Shown: positions 15,688-26,269, counted from the first letter of the stretch. The stretch is DNA of 64,000 bases from an uncultured Mesonia sp. (GCA_947499595.1 CANMOY010000009.1:1-64000), one strand, 5' to 3'. Notes: generated by a model not told the origin, from the sequence alone. Program-made: numbers and translations.

Positions 15688-16848
15688 CTATTTTGTTAAG
15701 CTTATTACTTTAATTGACTGCTTCACTTGTTCAGCTATTTTTCGAGCCTGATTTAAATCTTTGTTAACTATGCAAACGTGTCCCATTTTTCTAAAAGGGC
15801 GGGTTTCTTTTTTGCCGTAAATGTGCGGTGTTACCCCGGGTAACTGCATAATTTTTTCGATATTTTGATAATGTACCGGACCGTTATAGTTTTCTTCACC
15901 TACAAGGTTAACCATCACTCCACCTACTTTACTTTCGGTTGCCCCTAAAGGTAGATTTAATACTGAACGAATGTGCTGTTCAAATTGATTGGTAAAACTC
16001 GCTTCGATACTATAGTGCCCGCTATTATGCGGTCTGGGTGCGACCTCGTTTACTAGAATTTGGTCATCTTGTGTTTGAAACAATTCTACTGCCAACAAGC
16101 CAACGTGTTCAAAAGACTCTGAAACTTTATGCGCCACGGCTCTAGCGTTTTGAGCCACCTCATCTGCAATTCTAGCAGGGCAAATAACATACTCTACTTG
16201 ATTGGCCTCTGGGTGGAATTCCATTTCGACAACGGGATAAGTTTTTACTTCTCCATTGGCATTTCGCGCTACAATTACCGCTAATTCATTTTTAAAATGA
16301 ATCATTTCTTCGGCGATGCAGGGCACATCGGGTAAAGGAATTAAATCTTCCTTGTTTTTTATAACGGCAACCCCTTTACCGTCATAACCTCCTGTACAAC
16401 TTTTCCAGATAAAAGGAAAAGTTTTCTTTTTTTGAGCCCAATCGGTGACAAGCTCATCTTTACTTTGATACCTGGTAAAAGGAGCGGTAGGGATTTCTTT
16501 TTTTAAATAAAACTCTTTTTGGTCTCCTTTGTTTTGTATTTTCTTTAAAGTAGAAGCGCTAGGATAAACCAATTTACCTTTTTGCTCTAAATACTCTAAA
16601 GCCTCGATATTAACCGATTCAATTTCGAAAGTAAGAATATCTACATCTTGACCAAAATTTACTACGGTATCGTAATCCATAAGATCACCTACCACAAATT
16701 TATCACAGGCCAAACGTGCAGGAGCAGCAGGGTTGGGATCTATTACTTTTGTGCAAATGTCGTATTTGCGGGTTTCATAAAGCATCATCTTACCCAATTG
16801 CCCACCACCTAAGATACCGAGCGTAAAATTTGAAGAGAAATAGTTCAT
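15688..16848 (-). CDS. purK: N5-carboxyaminoimidazole ribonucleotide synthase PurK
   Basis: 386 residues from the ATG at 16848, the usual length. The start at 16848 (MNYFSSNFTLGILGGGQLG) is preferred over an in-frame ATG at 16884, because it places the family's GILGGGQLGKMM motif near residue 10. The ATP-grasp core includes FPFIWKSCTGGYDGKGV and the metal-binding NEVAPRPHNSGH. It carboxylates AIR with ATP and bicarbonate to give N5-CAIR, the substrate of PurE encoded next. It diverges from hpt, so both arms of purine supply meet at this promoter region. Confidence 0.95.
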   Translation of the reverse strand: MNYFSSNFTLGILGGGQLGKMMLYETRKYDICTKVIDPNPAAPARLACDKFVVGDLMDYDTVVNFGQDVDILTFEIESVNIEALEYLEQKGKLVYPSASTLKKIQNKGDQKEFYLKKEIPTAPFTRYQSKDELVTDWAQKKKTFPFIWKSCTGGYDGKGVAVIKNKEDLIPLPDVPCIAEEMIHFKNELAVIVARNANGEVKTYPVVEMEFHPEANQVEYVICPARIADEVAQNARAVAHKVSESFEHVGLLAVELFQTQDDQILVNEVAPRPHNSGHYSIEASFTNQFEQHIRSVLNLPLGATESKVGGVMVNLVGEENYNGPVHYQNIEKIMQLPGVTPHIYGKKETRPFRKMGHVCIVNKDLNQARKIAEQVKQSIKVISLTK

Positions 16849-16950
16849 GTAGTGTTGTGTTTGGGCAAAAATAAGATTTATCAACTAGATTAAACAAGTT
16901 TTTTATAAGAATTGGTTTGCCTGAAGTCGCTATCTTTAATTCGAAATATT

Positions 16951-16958
16951 TATCTTTG
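16951..16958 (+). promoter_or_regulatory. -7 box of the hpt-adk-obgE promoter
   Basis: TATCTTTG fits the Bacteroidota consensus TAnnTTTG, 23 bases before the hpt start. A second, weaker TATCTTTA lies at 16931-16938. No clear -33 element is seen at the standard spacing from either. Confidence 0.5.
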
Positions 16959-16981
16959 CAGCCTGATTTTAATTTAGATCT

Positions 16982-17521
16982 ATGATAAAAATTCACGATC
17001 TTACCTTTACTCCTTTTATTGATAAGTCTCAAATTGACTCGGCTATAAGTAAAATGGCAGAGAAAATCCAAAAAGACTATGCAGGAAAAACCCCTGTTTT
17101 TCTAGGTGTTCTTAATGGAGCATTTCCTTTTGTAGCAGCCTTAACGCAAAAAATCAGTGGAAATTGCGAAGTAGAGTTTACCAAGTTAAGGTCTTACGCA
17201 GGTACCCAAACCACTCAACAAGTGCAAGAGCTTATCGGCGTAAATAACTTAAAAGGAAGAGATGTAATCGTTTTAGAGGATATTGTAGATACAGGACATA
17301 CCCTAACCAAAATTATTAATATCTTAGAAAATCAGGAGGTGAGCAGTTACAAGATTGCAACCTTATTTTATAAGCCAGAAGCTTATCATCAAAACCACTC
17401 TTTGGATTATATCGGAATAGAAATACCCAATAAATTCATAGTAGGATTTGGATTAGATTATGATGGTTTAGGAAGAAATTTACCCGAAGTTTATCAATTA
17501 ATCGAAACACAACATGATTAA
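16982..17521 (+). CDS. hpt: Hypoxanthine phosphoribosyltransferase
   Basis: 179 residues. The PRPP-binding motif VIVLEDIVDTGHT is at 95-107, and the FLGVLNGAFPF loop at 40-50 fits the 6-oxopurine family. It salvages hypoxanthine (and probably guanine) to the nucleotide with PRPP in the cytoplasm. It overlaps the adk start by eight bases, so the two are translationally coupled. The set with divergent purK-purE is a purine supply neighbourhood. Confidence 0.93.
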   Translation: MIKIHDLTFTPFIDKSQIDSAISKMAEKIQKDYAGKTPVFLGVLNGAFPFVAALTQKISGNCEVEFTKLRSYAGTQTTQQVQELIGVNNLKGRDVIVLEDIVDTGHTLTKIINILENQEVSSYKIATLFYKPEAYHQNHSLDYIGIEIPNKFIVGFGLDYDGLGRNLPEVYQLIETQHD

Positions 17522-18092
17522 AATAGTATTATTTGGCCCTCCAGGAGCCGGTAAAGGAACACAAGCAAGCATACTTAAAGAAAAGTATAACTTAATTCAT
17601 TTATCTACCGGAGACATTTTTAGGTATAATATGAAAAATGATACTCCATTGGGGGTTCAAGCCAAATCCTTTATAGAAAAAGGGCAATTGGTTCCAGACT
17701 CGGTAACCGTTGACATGTTAAAAGATGAGGTGTCTAAGCAAAAGCCAGCAAGTGGATATATTTTTGATGGTTTTCCTCGTACAAAAGTTCAAGCAGAAGC
17801 GCTTGATGCCTTTTTAGCCAAACACGACGAACAAGTAGATGCAATGATTGCCCTAGAGGTAGATGATGAGGTTCTGGTTGAACGATTGTTGGAACGAGGT
17901 AAAACTTCAGGTAGAAAAGATGATGCCAACGAAGAAGTAATTCGAAAAAGAATAGAGGTATACCATAAAGAAACGGCCGTGGTAAAATCATTTTACCAAA
18001 AACAGAACAAGTACTTTGGTGTTAATGGAGTAGGCAGCATCGCCGAAATTACCGAAAGAATTTGTCAAGTAATCGATAAGTTAGAAAACTAA
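17514..18092 (+). CDS. adk: Adenylate kinase
   Basis: 192 residues. It has a P-loop GPPGAGKGT (8-16), the AMP-binding HLSTGDIFR, the FDGFPRTKVQAEAL segment and a short lid without zinc cysteines. The length and the lid GKTSGRKDDANEEVIRKRI mark the short-type enzyme. It interconverts ATP, AMP and ADP. Its start lies inside the end of hpt, and obgE begins six bases after its stop codon. Confidence 0.96.
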   Translation: MIKIVLFGPPGAGKGTQASILKEKYNLIHLSTGDIFRYNMKNDTPLGVQAKSFIEKGQLVPDSVTVDMLKDEVSKQKPASGYIFDGFPRTKVQAEALDAFLAKHDEQVDAMIALEVDDEVLVERLLERGKTSGRKDDANEEVIRKRIEVYHKETAVVKSFYQKQNKYFGVNGVGSIAEITERICQVIDKLEN

Positions 18093-18098
18093 AAAGAA

Positions 18099-19109
18099 GT
18101 GAAAGAAGGAAATTTTATAGACTACGTTAAATTACACGTTAGCTCAGGTAATGGCGGAAAAGGTTCTATGCATTTGCATAGAGAAAAATACATTACTAAA
18201 GGCGGTCCCGACGGCGGAGATGGCGGTAGAGGGGGCCATGTGATTATTCGTGGTAATGAAAACCTTTGGACGCTCTACGAATTTAATTTTAAACGCCATA
18301 TCAAAGCAGAACACGGCGGAAATGGCGGAAAACAAAGAAGCACGGGAGCCGATGGGGAAGACGTGTATATCGATGTGCCATTAGGAACCGTAATTCGAGA
18401 TACTGATACCCAGGCTATCATAGATGAGATAACTGAAAATAATCAGGAAATTATTATCGCTCGAGGCGGAAAAGGAGGAAGAGGAAATTGGCATTTTAAA
18501 TCCTCTACAAATCAAACACCTCGTTATGCACAACCGGGCATACCAGGAGAGGAGCGGGATATAACTTTAGAGTTGAAGGTACTTGCAGACGTAGGTCTTG
18601 TTGGTTTTCCTAATGCAGGAAAATCTACATTACTTTCGGTTATCACGGCAGCTAAACCCAAAATAGCCGATTATGAGTTTACCACTTTAAAGCCCAATTT
18701 GGGTATTGTAAAGTATCGCGACTACCAAAGCTTTGTAATGGCTGATATTCCCGGGATTATAGAAGGAGCAGCAGAAGGTAGGGGGCTAGGTTATCGATTT
18801 TTAAGGCATATTGAGCGAAACTCTACATTACTTTTTTTAATACCCTGTGATGCTGATGATGTCATAAAACAGTATGAGATTTTGTTGGATGAATTGCGTC
18901 GATACAATCCAGAATTATTAGATAAAGATCGGGTTGTGGCTATTTCTAAAAGCGATATGCTCGATCAAGAGCTGCAATCTGAACAACAAGAAGAACTCGA
19001 TGCCTATTTTGATAAAATTCCTTATTTATTTATATCAGCTGTAGCGCAGCAAGGAATAGCCCAATTAAAAGATGTATTATGGGAAAACTTAAATAAAAAG
19101 CCTATTTAA
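18099..19109 (+). CDS. obgE: GTPase Obg/CgtA
   Basis: 336 residues. The glycine-rich Obg fold spans about 1-157, and the G domain begins near 160 with GFPNAGKST at 169-177, [14 protein letters not shown] (switch II) and the SKSD base-recognition motif. Obg assists assembly of the large ribosomal subunit and links it to the stringent response. GTG at 18099 is the start, because it alone gives the conserved [16 protein letters not shown] beginning. The variable C-terminal extension of some Obgs is absent, as usual in this phylum. Confidence 0.96.
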   Translation: MKEGNFIDYVKLHVSSGNGGKGSMHLHREKYITKGGPDGGDGGRGGHVIIRGNENLWTLYEFNFKRHIKAEHGGNGGKQRSTGADGEDVYIDVPLGTVIRDTDTQAIIDEITENNQEIIIARGGKGGRGNWHFKSSTNQTPRYAQPGIPGEERDITLELKVLADVGLVGFPNAGKSTLLSVITAAKPKIADYEFTTLKPNLGIVKYRDYQSFVMADIPGIIEGAAEGRGLGYRFLRHIERNSTLLFLIPCDADDVIKQYEILLDELRRYNPELLDKDRVVAISKSDMLDQELQSEQQEELDAYFDKIPYLFISAVAQQGIAQLKDVLWENLNKKPI

Positions 19110-19158
19110 AACTTAATTAGTGATTTGTTTTTCAGTATCTTGTGGTAAATTTATTAGC

Positions 19159-19683
19159 ATGACACGTATTTTAAGTTTGGTTTTTTGTTTGTTTTTGATG
19201 AGTTGCGGTCCGAAGGTTTATGTAGATTATGATGCTAAAGTAAATTTCCAAAATTATCGCACTTATCAGTTTTATCCTCAACATAATATTGCTGCTGATC
19301 ATTTAAATGAGCTAGACCAAGAACGCCTTATAAAAGCTGTTGAAGACCACTTAGCCCAACAAGGTTATGTAAAAAGCAGTAATCCCGATTTTAAAATTCT
19401 TTTAGAAACCGACGTGTTTCAACAGCGTAACAACTCTCAAATAGGAATTGGCTTTGGTGGTGGTGGAGGCCACGTTGGCGGTGGGGTTTCAGGAGGCATA
19501 CCAATAAGTACAACCAAAACCATATTGAGTTTAAGTCTTAATTTTAGTCAGGCTCAAACCAACGAATTATTTTGGCAAGCGGTTGTAGAAGATCACTATA
19601 AGAGGCAAATGAATCCAAAAGAAAAACAAGTATTTTTTAATCGCCTAATCAGTAAAGGCGTAAAGGAATTTCCACCAAAATAA
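19159..19683 (+). CDS. DUF4136 family lipoprotein
   Basis: 174 residues from the ATG at 19159. A GTG at 19120 is in frame but would put extra residues before the signal peptide. The lipobox is FLMSCGPK. The mature part starts VYVDYDAKVNFQNYRTYQFYP, which is typical of DUF4136, and contains a glycine-rich run (about residues 97-114). DUF4136 proteins are small periplasmic or outer-membrane lipoproteins of unknown role. The gene may read through from obgE. Confidence 0.82.
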   Translation: MTRILSLVFCLFLMSCGPKVYVDYDAKVNFQNYRTYQFYPQHNIAADHLNELDQERLIKAVEDHLAQQGYVKSSNPDFKILLETDVFQQRNNSQIGIGFGGGGGHVGGGVSGGIPISTTKTILSLSLNFSQAQTNELFWQAVVEDHYKRQMNPKEKQVFFNRLISKGVKEFPPK

Positions 19684-19696
19684 CAATTTATAAAAA

Positions 19697-19729
19697 AAGC
19701 GATTAGGTTATCCCTAATCGCTTTTTTTT
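19697..19729. terminator. Bidirectional intrinsic terminator
   Basis: An 11-bp perfect stem (aagcgattagg with cctaatcgctt), five-base loop, T tract on the plus side and A tract on the other. It serves the DUF4136 gene and the convergent alpha-2-macroglobulin gene. Confidence 0.92.
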
Positions 19730-19756
19730 GCCTACAATTAGAAATTCAGGTCATAT

Positions 19757-22700
19757 TTAATTTTTTGTTCGTGGCAATAATTCAAGTCGTTTACCTTTGG
19801 ATTGTACTTTAATTTCTGGTGCATACATACTTTGCAATTCGGATAGCCCATTTGAAAAACTACCTGCATTAACCACCCTTAGGTTGTATTCGATTACATA
19901 AGTGCCGGCCGGTATTTTATCAAAAAAGAAGTGTGTTGCTGCATCTTTTGTGCTCTGGTAATAACCTAAACCATCTTGCCATTTGTATTTGGATATAACA
20001 TCAACTGGTTCTAGACCAGCTGCACGGCTATCTTTTAAATGCATAAAATTAAAATCTTCTTTTGCCTTTATTATTAAACGAACCCTAATTAAGTCTCCTA
20101 CACGAAGTTGATCTACCAATATGGGCCTTAATACACTCCCTTCAGGGGTTTCTACATTTTTGAACAATTCTTTCTCAATCTTAAGGTTTTCTTGGTTACT
20201 GGCTTGCAAGGCATCAGACTCTTCAAAATACTGCCAATACATTGCGCCATACTGTGCGGTTTTTGAATTATTCTTAATAGCTATATTGGCGAGTTCTTTA
20301 GTAATAGAATTGCCTTGCCATATTTTTTTTACATAACCGGCAGCGCTGGAATTGTCAAAGCTAATTTTTTCTTCACCAATTTTTATGTTAGGAGATTCTT
20401 TTTGCAGTGTTGCTTGCTCTCCGTAAATAAGTAGTGCATAAATAGCTTCTGTAGTAGCTTTTGTTGAGTGCCAAGCTTGGTTTTTTCTTTGACGTATTAA
20501 CCAAGTTTTGAGTTTCGTAATCGTTTTTTTATCTCCTGCAATTTCCGCGAAAGCTTCAATGGCCCTAACTTGTGTAGTAATGGGTTCATTGTGCCAGCCA
20601 TAATTTTTCTTTAGTTCTTTCCAATACATTCCGTGCTTTGTATTTATTACAGCACTTTCTCGCAGAGCAGTTAAAATCTGTTTTGCCAAATCTGTATTTT
20701 TATGACGCTGCGCTAAAATAGCAAGGTTTAGCTGTGATTGTATAGTCAAAGACGTCCAATTATCTTCATAGGCTTCAAACATAGCTTCTATGTAGCGTTT
20801 AAAATCGGCCGTAGCTTTTAGGTCATAACAACTTTTAGCATAAGCGTATTGAATAGCTGATGTGGTGAACGAGTACATTTTTTCACTGTCATTTGGCTGC
20901 AGAAATTCAAAATCTAAATAGCTGGCTAATTGCTCTGTTATTTTTTTAACCTCTGGCATTTGAGCTATTGCGGAATCTAACTTCTGAAGTTTGCCTAATC
21001 CAGCATAAATGTGCAGAGAAATGAATCTGTTGGCACGACCGCCCCCAAACCAAGGAAAGCCTCCGTTATCAAGTTGTAGGTTAGATAGTTTTTTTAAGGC
21101 TTGGTGAATATTTTGTTGCGTTCTTTCTATGTCGAGTACTTCTGCAATTCTTTTTTGTTGTTCCGCTGGGGTTCCTGCTGTTTTTAGCCAGGGGCTTTCT
21201 TCCCAGAGCATTTGTTTTAAATCGGTATTTTTATGCCAATCGGGAATAGTGGTTTTATTCTTTTGCCATTGATGCAATACCTTTTTAATTTCCGGGTTTA
21301 ATTCTTGCATTAGCTTTGTAAGATGACTCGCATAAAATTTTGCAAATATTTGTTCTGAACATTCGTGCGGATATTCTACTAAATAAGGTAGCGCCAATAA
21401 ACTGGTCCAAGCCGGATTTGAGGTATACTCAAAAACCAACTGGTGATTTTCTTTGGTTACTGAATTATTATTTTTTAAACTATTAAAACTATACTCTTTC
21501 TGCTCATTCGGATTAACCCAAATGGGCAGTGTTTCGGTGGTTAAAACACGATTGGTAAACACAGGTATAAGCCCTTCTTCACCATCGCCTAGATTATCGG
21601 CTTTTGCTACAATACGATACTTGACAGCCGAAAGCCCTTCTGGAATGGCTATTTTCCAGGTTACCTCGGTATTATTTTTTGCGTTTAGACTGAAGTTTTT
21701 AATTTGTTGTGAATTTGTGAATAAGTCTACGGGGCTTTGGTCCTTATTGGTGAAAGACAGTTGAATGATTCCTTCTATCGCTTCATTCGAGAGATTGCTA
21801 ATTTTTGCCGAAATACTTAAACTATCTTTACTTCTAAAAAATCGAGGAAAATTAGGAATGAGGTTAAGTTTTTTCTGGGTATTGACATAAAGGTCTAACT
21901 TATCTTGATTAAGCTGTTTATCGTGAGCAAAAGCTTGAAAATGCCATTTTGTTAATGCCTCTGGACTTTTAAAATTAAAGATGATTTCTCCTTTTTTGTT
22001 GGTTTTTAATTGAGGCAAGAAAAAAGCGGTTTCATTCAAGTTAGTGCGCGCCTCTATTTGTTGCAGTTGATCTTTTGGTTCTTGGTTGGTTGTGATAAGC
22101 ACAACGCCATTAACGGCCTGAGCACCATATAGAGCTTTAGCACTGGCTCCCGAAAGCATTTGCATATCGATAATTTGATCTGCTGGTATGTCTTTAAACT
22201 TGCTAGCGTCAATTATTTTGCCGTTTATTACATACAGCGGTACCTTATCTAAAACACTGCCATTACCACGGATACGAACCCTTGTAGCAGCACCCACTTG
22301 TCCATAACCTCCTCCTACAAGCTTTAGACCTAGGGCTTTGTTCTGAAGTAGATCTTTGAACCTCGGATAATTATCAGATAAAATGGAAGAACTTACTTCT
22401 TCAGAGCTGTATTCAGCAGCGCTATAAAAGCTTATGATTTTATCATTGTTGTGAACAAATCCATTCTTTAATGTAAGGTTGTTGTATTTTTTAGCTATAA
22501 TTTGTGCTTTATTATGTCCTATATATCTAACAAACAATAAGTCGCTAGGTTCTCCTTTCAGAATGAAGTACCCGTCAAAATTGCTTAAAGTTGCTTGTTT
22601 TTTTGTTTGGTTAAAAACCTGTACACCTGGTAAGGCTGTGCCTAAACGGTCGGTGATTTTACCTGCAATATAGCCTTGGGGTGTGTTTTTGGCTTGGTAT

Positions 22701-25700
22701 TTATTTACAGCCAGTCCTTTTAAATAGGTTTTGTTGGTTAGGCTGGTGTAAATAAAATGGTAACCAAAATAATTAAAATTAGCATAATTCGGTGAGAAAA
22801 AATTATACCCACTGCTATTCAAATGTTGAGTAGTCCTTGAAATGTAAACTTGGTTATAGTGTCCTAAATGATTGACACTGTGGGGAAGTCCATTTTTTTC
22901 AGGTTTGAAATAATTATGGTGTAATACATTCCTCCAGCGATGAGGTTGAAATTGATCTAAAGAAGCGTCATACATACTCGCGAGTACTTCCGCTTCAGCT
23001 GGACTTCCATCTTGATTTAAAACTTTAAGTTGCCATTGTTCGGCTTGACCGGGTTCAAGTTTATCACGAAAATGTAAAACTTCAAATTTTAGCTTTGTTT
23101 TGTTTTTAGTTGGGGGGAGAAGTTCAATTTTATGGCGCTTATTTCCGTAACGTCCCAAGTAGTTGTAAAAATACTCTAAATGTAGGTATTTCGCATTTTT
23201 AGGGATCGAAAGAATGATACTCTTTTTATTTTGATTTAAATGCATAACCTCTTGTTGCAGTTTACCATCACCGAAAGTTAGATTGGTTAATAAGTGTAAA
23301 TTTTTAAACGAGGTTTTAAAATCAAGCCTTATTTGCTTTTTTTCTTGGTCCAGGTCGTAATCAAAATTTATGGTTTTTTGATCAAGATTTAAATTTGGCC
23401 GATTGGGGTTGACCAGGGTAATTCGTCGGTTTACTTCAACGGGAAGTTCACGGATATCTTCGCCTTTATAAGCTAAAAGATACTGTCCGCTTTTAAGTTG
23501 CTTTTGGTAAGCTGCAAGGTTTATACTTTCTGTTTGATTTATTTTGATAGGAATTTTTAAAATTTCAGTTTTTGGCCATTTTTCGGCTAAATCTAAACTG
23601 TCGTATGCTGTATGCGGAAAATTTTTAATAAACTCATTGTAAGGTATTTGTTGTATTTCAGGTAAAGGAATATCCCTTTTTAACAAGTTGCGGTTTGGTG
23701 TTTTATATTGGTATAAATAGAGATATCCATCTACTTTGGTTGGTAAACCATTTAAATCGGTAGCTTTTACTAGTATGGCTGCATTTTTATCTAAACTTAC
23801 AACATTAGAGTAATTATTGGGTAAATCAAAATAAACATCTGCTGCGTGATACCCTAAACGAATTTGTTGAGAAGCACTTTGTGTTTCACCATTTACATCG
23901 GTTACAACCGCATTTATAGTATAGGTGTAAATGGGTTTTAAATCAGATTTAATATGATTAGGAGCCAAGGCTTTAAATTCAATTTTAAAATTCCCGTTTG
24001 CATCGGTTGCTGTTGCCCCCTTGTATAATCGTTTTTTCTTGATCTCTTGATAGGGTAAACTATATCGATAAGAATTAAATACTTCACGGTCTATCGTGTA
24101 AGTTACCTTAGCTTGTGTTAGGCTTCCGCCGAAATATGCTTTGGCTTTTCCGCCTAACGAAATAGAATCATTTATAACATGTGTTGTCTTAATGCTGTCA
24201 AAGAGAACTTCAAAGCGGGGTCTTTTATATTCTTCAACGTTGAAATAACAATAAGTTCCTCTCCAATCTGCACCAGCATAGGTGCTATCTGATGCTAATT
24301 CTTCTTTTAAAATTAAGTTATAACTTCCCGTAAGGCCATTTTCTGGCAGTTTAAACTTTCCATGTCCAGAGCCATAGGAATTGGTGGTAATTTGCAAACT
24401 ATCAATTATTTGATGATTTGCATTACGCATATAGATGGTAATATTTTGGTTAGCAACTGTTTTGCGTATTTTTTTTCCTTGTTCGGTCAAAATTGCTTTA
24501 AAGTGTACCTCTTGTCCAGGCCTGTAGATGCTGCGATCTGTAAATAAGCTCCCTTTTAATAAGAAATCATTCTGGCTATCCTCATCAAAATTTTGTTTAA
24601 AAAAAATAAGATCAGTCTGCAACGTGTCGCCATCTTTTGTAATAGTTATGGGGAGTCTCTCGGTTTTATTTATAGCTGGTGCAGGTATAGTAGCTAGCCC
24701 TTTTTGATTGGTTCTGTAGTATTCGTTTGGTCTATTCTTAGCGTGAATTTTTGCATTTTTAATGGGTTTACCCGAGGTTCTACTAGCAATATAGACTTGT
24801 TGATTAGGGCTCAAATTAAAACTGGTAAGGCTTAAATCAGTTACTTTAAAATTATGGTATAGAAATTCCTCACTTTCAAAATTCAAGTTTTCTTTTTTAG
24901 TAAAAATGGCTAAATAATCCCCTGCAGGTAGGGCCTCAAGCAGAATTTCTGTTGAGTAGGTATAATGATCTGTTTTTTTTGGCAGAGAAAAGGATTGCAA
25001 ACTAAGCTTTTTAGCACGCGCGTAATTGGCTTTAATCACAGAGTCTTGCTTAGTGTGCGGATATTTAGAGTGGTGTAACTTAGATTTATAAATATGTACG
25101 TACAAGCTATCTATATTTTTATAATGTACAAGAGCTCTAAACTTTTTATGGGCTAATGGCTTGTTGTTAATGGTAACACGGTATTTTTTATCTAAAATCA
25201 CATACTCGAGATGCGAAGATTCTACAGCAGGGTAACTGTCTGGGGCAATTTCTTTAACTTTTTTAAGATGGGTTAGACTTTTATTTAAATAATCGGGGTG
25301 ACTATTTTTTTCGGCTTCATCTAAATAAAATCGAGCTAGGTAGTAATGAATCCAAGCGAGCTCCTTATCGGATTTCACCTCGTTTTTAAGAATTAGAATT
25401 GCGTTTTTATAAAGCGTATTTCGATCTCTTCGGTGATCCTGGTCCTTTATAAAGCTTAAACGTTCTAAGGTAGTTACTAGTAAAGAACTTCTATTTTGGT
25501 TTTTCTGATGCTGTCGTGTTAAATGCTGGTACACTTCTAATCTTTTAATAAAGCTGCTATTGGCGGTGTCTTTCGGTAACTGTAATTGAGAAAATTTTTC
25601 TGGTAGAGCATAAAGATTATTTGACTCGATTAAGTCTATGTCAATTTTAGTCTTGGTTGGAGACTGTTGCTTCAAGTAATTTAAATAACGATTTGAGAGT

Positions 25701-26269
25701 AAATCTAATAATGTACTTCTAAAACGATTATAATTAATACCGTAATGTAGCGCTGGCTCGAGTGCGTTTAAGTTTGTAGCTAGCAATAGTTCTTTTTTAG
25801 TAAGCGATTTGTTGTAGTAAAAATCAATTTGATATTTAAAATGTTTAGCATCCCATAACCTATAATCATTGGATGGATTTTGAACCGGTGTTCTTCTGTC
25901 GATAGCCCTTCTATTTGCTCGATAGAATTCATTTAAATTTTCGGCTAGAAAAGAATATAGGATTTGCTTAGTAGGGGCTGGTTGTTTTTCTATTTCAGTT
26001 AAGAAGTCTTGATAAACTTCATAATGACTTTCTTCTTTTAAAAGGAGTTTGTATTTAGAAACATAGAGAAAAGCTTTTATAAATTGAGAAGCATTTTCTT
26101 TTTTATCTGCTTTTTTTAAAATTAACTCGGCTTTTTCAAGGGCACTACTTAATCTTCCTTCTTGCTCCAATTGCTCAACCGTCGACCAACGTTTTTCGAA
26201 GCTTTTTTGAGCAAACTGAAGTTGGCTAGTAAGCACCAATAACAACCCTAAAATGTATCTTTTCTTCAT
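19757..26269 (-). CDS. Alpha-2-macroglobulin family protein with inserted CarboxypepD_reg and TonB plug domains
   Basis: 2170 residues with a signal peptide cut near residue 20 (LQFAQ). Bacterial macroglobulin (MG) domains occupy roughly 370-1180. The typical DRSIYRPGQEVHFKAIL block lies near 570. At about 1195-1275 there is a CarboxypepD_reg-like domain (GKITDRLGTALPGVQVF), then at about 1300-1400 a TonB-dependent-receptor plug with RVRIRGNGS, PLYVINGK and KALYGAQAVNGVVLITT. The same plug signatures occur in SusC at 39172-42126. No barrel follows. Instead the A2M core resumes (about 1405), and the thioester motif CSEQ is at 1637-1640. The thioester domain and a C-terminal receptor-like domain follow. 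Bacterial A2Ms trap proteases at the cell envelope. Purpose of the plug is unknown. No PBP1C-type partner is next to it. Confidence 0.9.
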   Translation of the reverse strand: MKKRYILGLLLVLTSQLQFAQKSFEKRWSTVEQLEQEGRLSSALEKAELILKKADKKENASQFIKAFLYVSKYKLLLKEESHYEVYQDFLTEIEKQPAPTKQILYSFLAENLNEFYRANRRAIDRRTPVQNPSNDYRLWDAKHFKYQIDFYYNKSLTKKELLLATNLNALEPALHYGINYNRFRSTLLDLLSNRYLNYLKQQSPTKTKIDIDLIESNNLYALPEKFSQLQLPKDTANSSFIKRLEVYQHLTRQHQKNQNRSSLLVTTLERLSFIKDQDHRRDRNTLYKNAILILKNEVKSDKELAWIHYYLARFYLDEAEKNSHPDYLNKSLTHLKKVKEIAPDSYPAVESSHLEYVILDKKYRVTINNKPLAHKKFRALVHYKNIDSLYVHIYKSKLHHSKYPHTKQDSVIKANYARAKKLSLQSFSLPKKTDHYTYSTEILLEALPAGDYLAIFTKKENLNFESEEFLYHNFKVTDLSLTSFNLSPNQQVYIASRTSGKPIKNAKIHAKNRPNEYYRTNQKGLATIPAPAINKTERLPITITKDGDTLQTDLIFFKQNFDEDSQNDFLLKGSLFTDRSIYRPGQEVHFKAILTEQGKKIRKTVANQNITIYMRNANHQIIDSLQITTNSYGSGHGKFKLPENGLTGSYNLILKEELASDSTYAGADWRGTYCYFNVEEYKRPRFEVLFDSIKTTHVINDSISLGGKAKAYFGGSLTQAKVTYTIDREVFNSYRYSLPYQEIKKKRLYKGATATDANGNFKIEFKALAPNHIKSDLKPIYTYTINAVVTDVNGETQSASQQIRLGYHAADVYFDLPNNYSNVVSLDKNAAILVKATDLNGLPTKVDGYLYLYQYKTPNRNLLKRDIPLPEIQQIPYNEFIKNFPHTAYDSLDLAEKWPKTEILKIPIKINQTESINLAAYQKQLKSGQYLLAYKGEDIRELPVEVNRRITLVNPNRPNLNLDQKTINFDYDLDQEKKQIRLDFKTSFKNLHLLTNLTFGDGKLQQEVMHLNQNKKSIILSIPKNAKYLHLEYFYNYLGRYGNKRHKIELLPPTKNKTKLKFEVLHFRDKLEPGQAEQWQLKVLNQDGSPAEAEVLASMYDASLDQFQPHRWRNVLHHNYFKPEKNGLPHSVNHLGHYNQVYISRTTQHLNSSGYNFFSPNYANFNYFGYHFIYTSLTNKTYLKGLAVNKYQAKNTPQGYIAGKITDRLGTALPGVQVFNQTKKQATLSNFDGYFILKGEPSDLLFVRYIGHNKAQIIAKKYNNLTLKNGFVHNNDKIISFYSAAEYSSEEVSSSILSDNYPRFKDLLQNKALGLKLVGGGYGQVGAATRVRIRGNGSVLDKVPLYVINGKIIDASKFKDIPADQIIDMQMLSGASAKALYGAQAVNGVVLITTNQEPKDQLQQIEARTNLNETAFFLPQLKTNKKGEIIFNFKSPEALTKWHFQAFAHDKQLNQDKLDLYVNTQKKLNLIPNFPRFFRSKDSLSISAKISNLSNEAIEGIIQLSFTNKDQSPVDLFTNSQQIKNFSLNAKNNTEVTWKIAIPEGLSAVKYRIVAKADNLGDGEEGLIPVFTNRVLTTETLPIWVNPNEQKEYSFNSLKNNNSVTKENHQLVFEYTSNPAWTSLLALPYLVEYPHECSEQIFAKFYASHLTKLMQELNPEIKKVLHQWQKNKTTIPDWHKNTDLKQMLWEESPWLKTAGTPAEQQKRIAEVLDIERTQQNIHQALKKLSNLQLDNGGFPWFGGGRANRFISLHIYAGLGKLQKLDSAIAQMPEVKKITEQLASYLDFEFLQPNDSEKMYSFTTSAIQYAYAKSCYDLKATADFKRYIEAMFEAYEDNWTSLTIQSQLNLAILAQRHKNTDLAKQILTALRESAVINTKHGMYWKELKKNYGWHNEPITTQVRAIEAFAEIAGDKKTITKLKTWLIRQRKNQAWHSTKATTEAIYALLIYGEQATLQKESPNIKIGEEKISFDNSSAAGYVKKIWQGNSITKELANIAIKNNSKTAQYGAMYWQYFEESDALQASNQENLKIEKELFKNVETPEGSVLRPILVDQLRVGDLIRVRLIIKAKEDFNFMHLKDSRAAGLEPVDVISKYKWQDGLGYYQSTKDAATHFFFDKIPAGTYVIEYNLRVVNAGSFSNGLSELQSMYAPEIKVQSKGKRLELLPRTKN

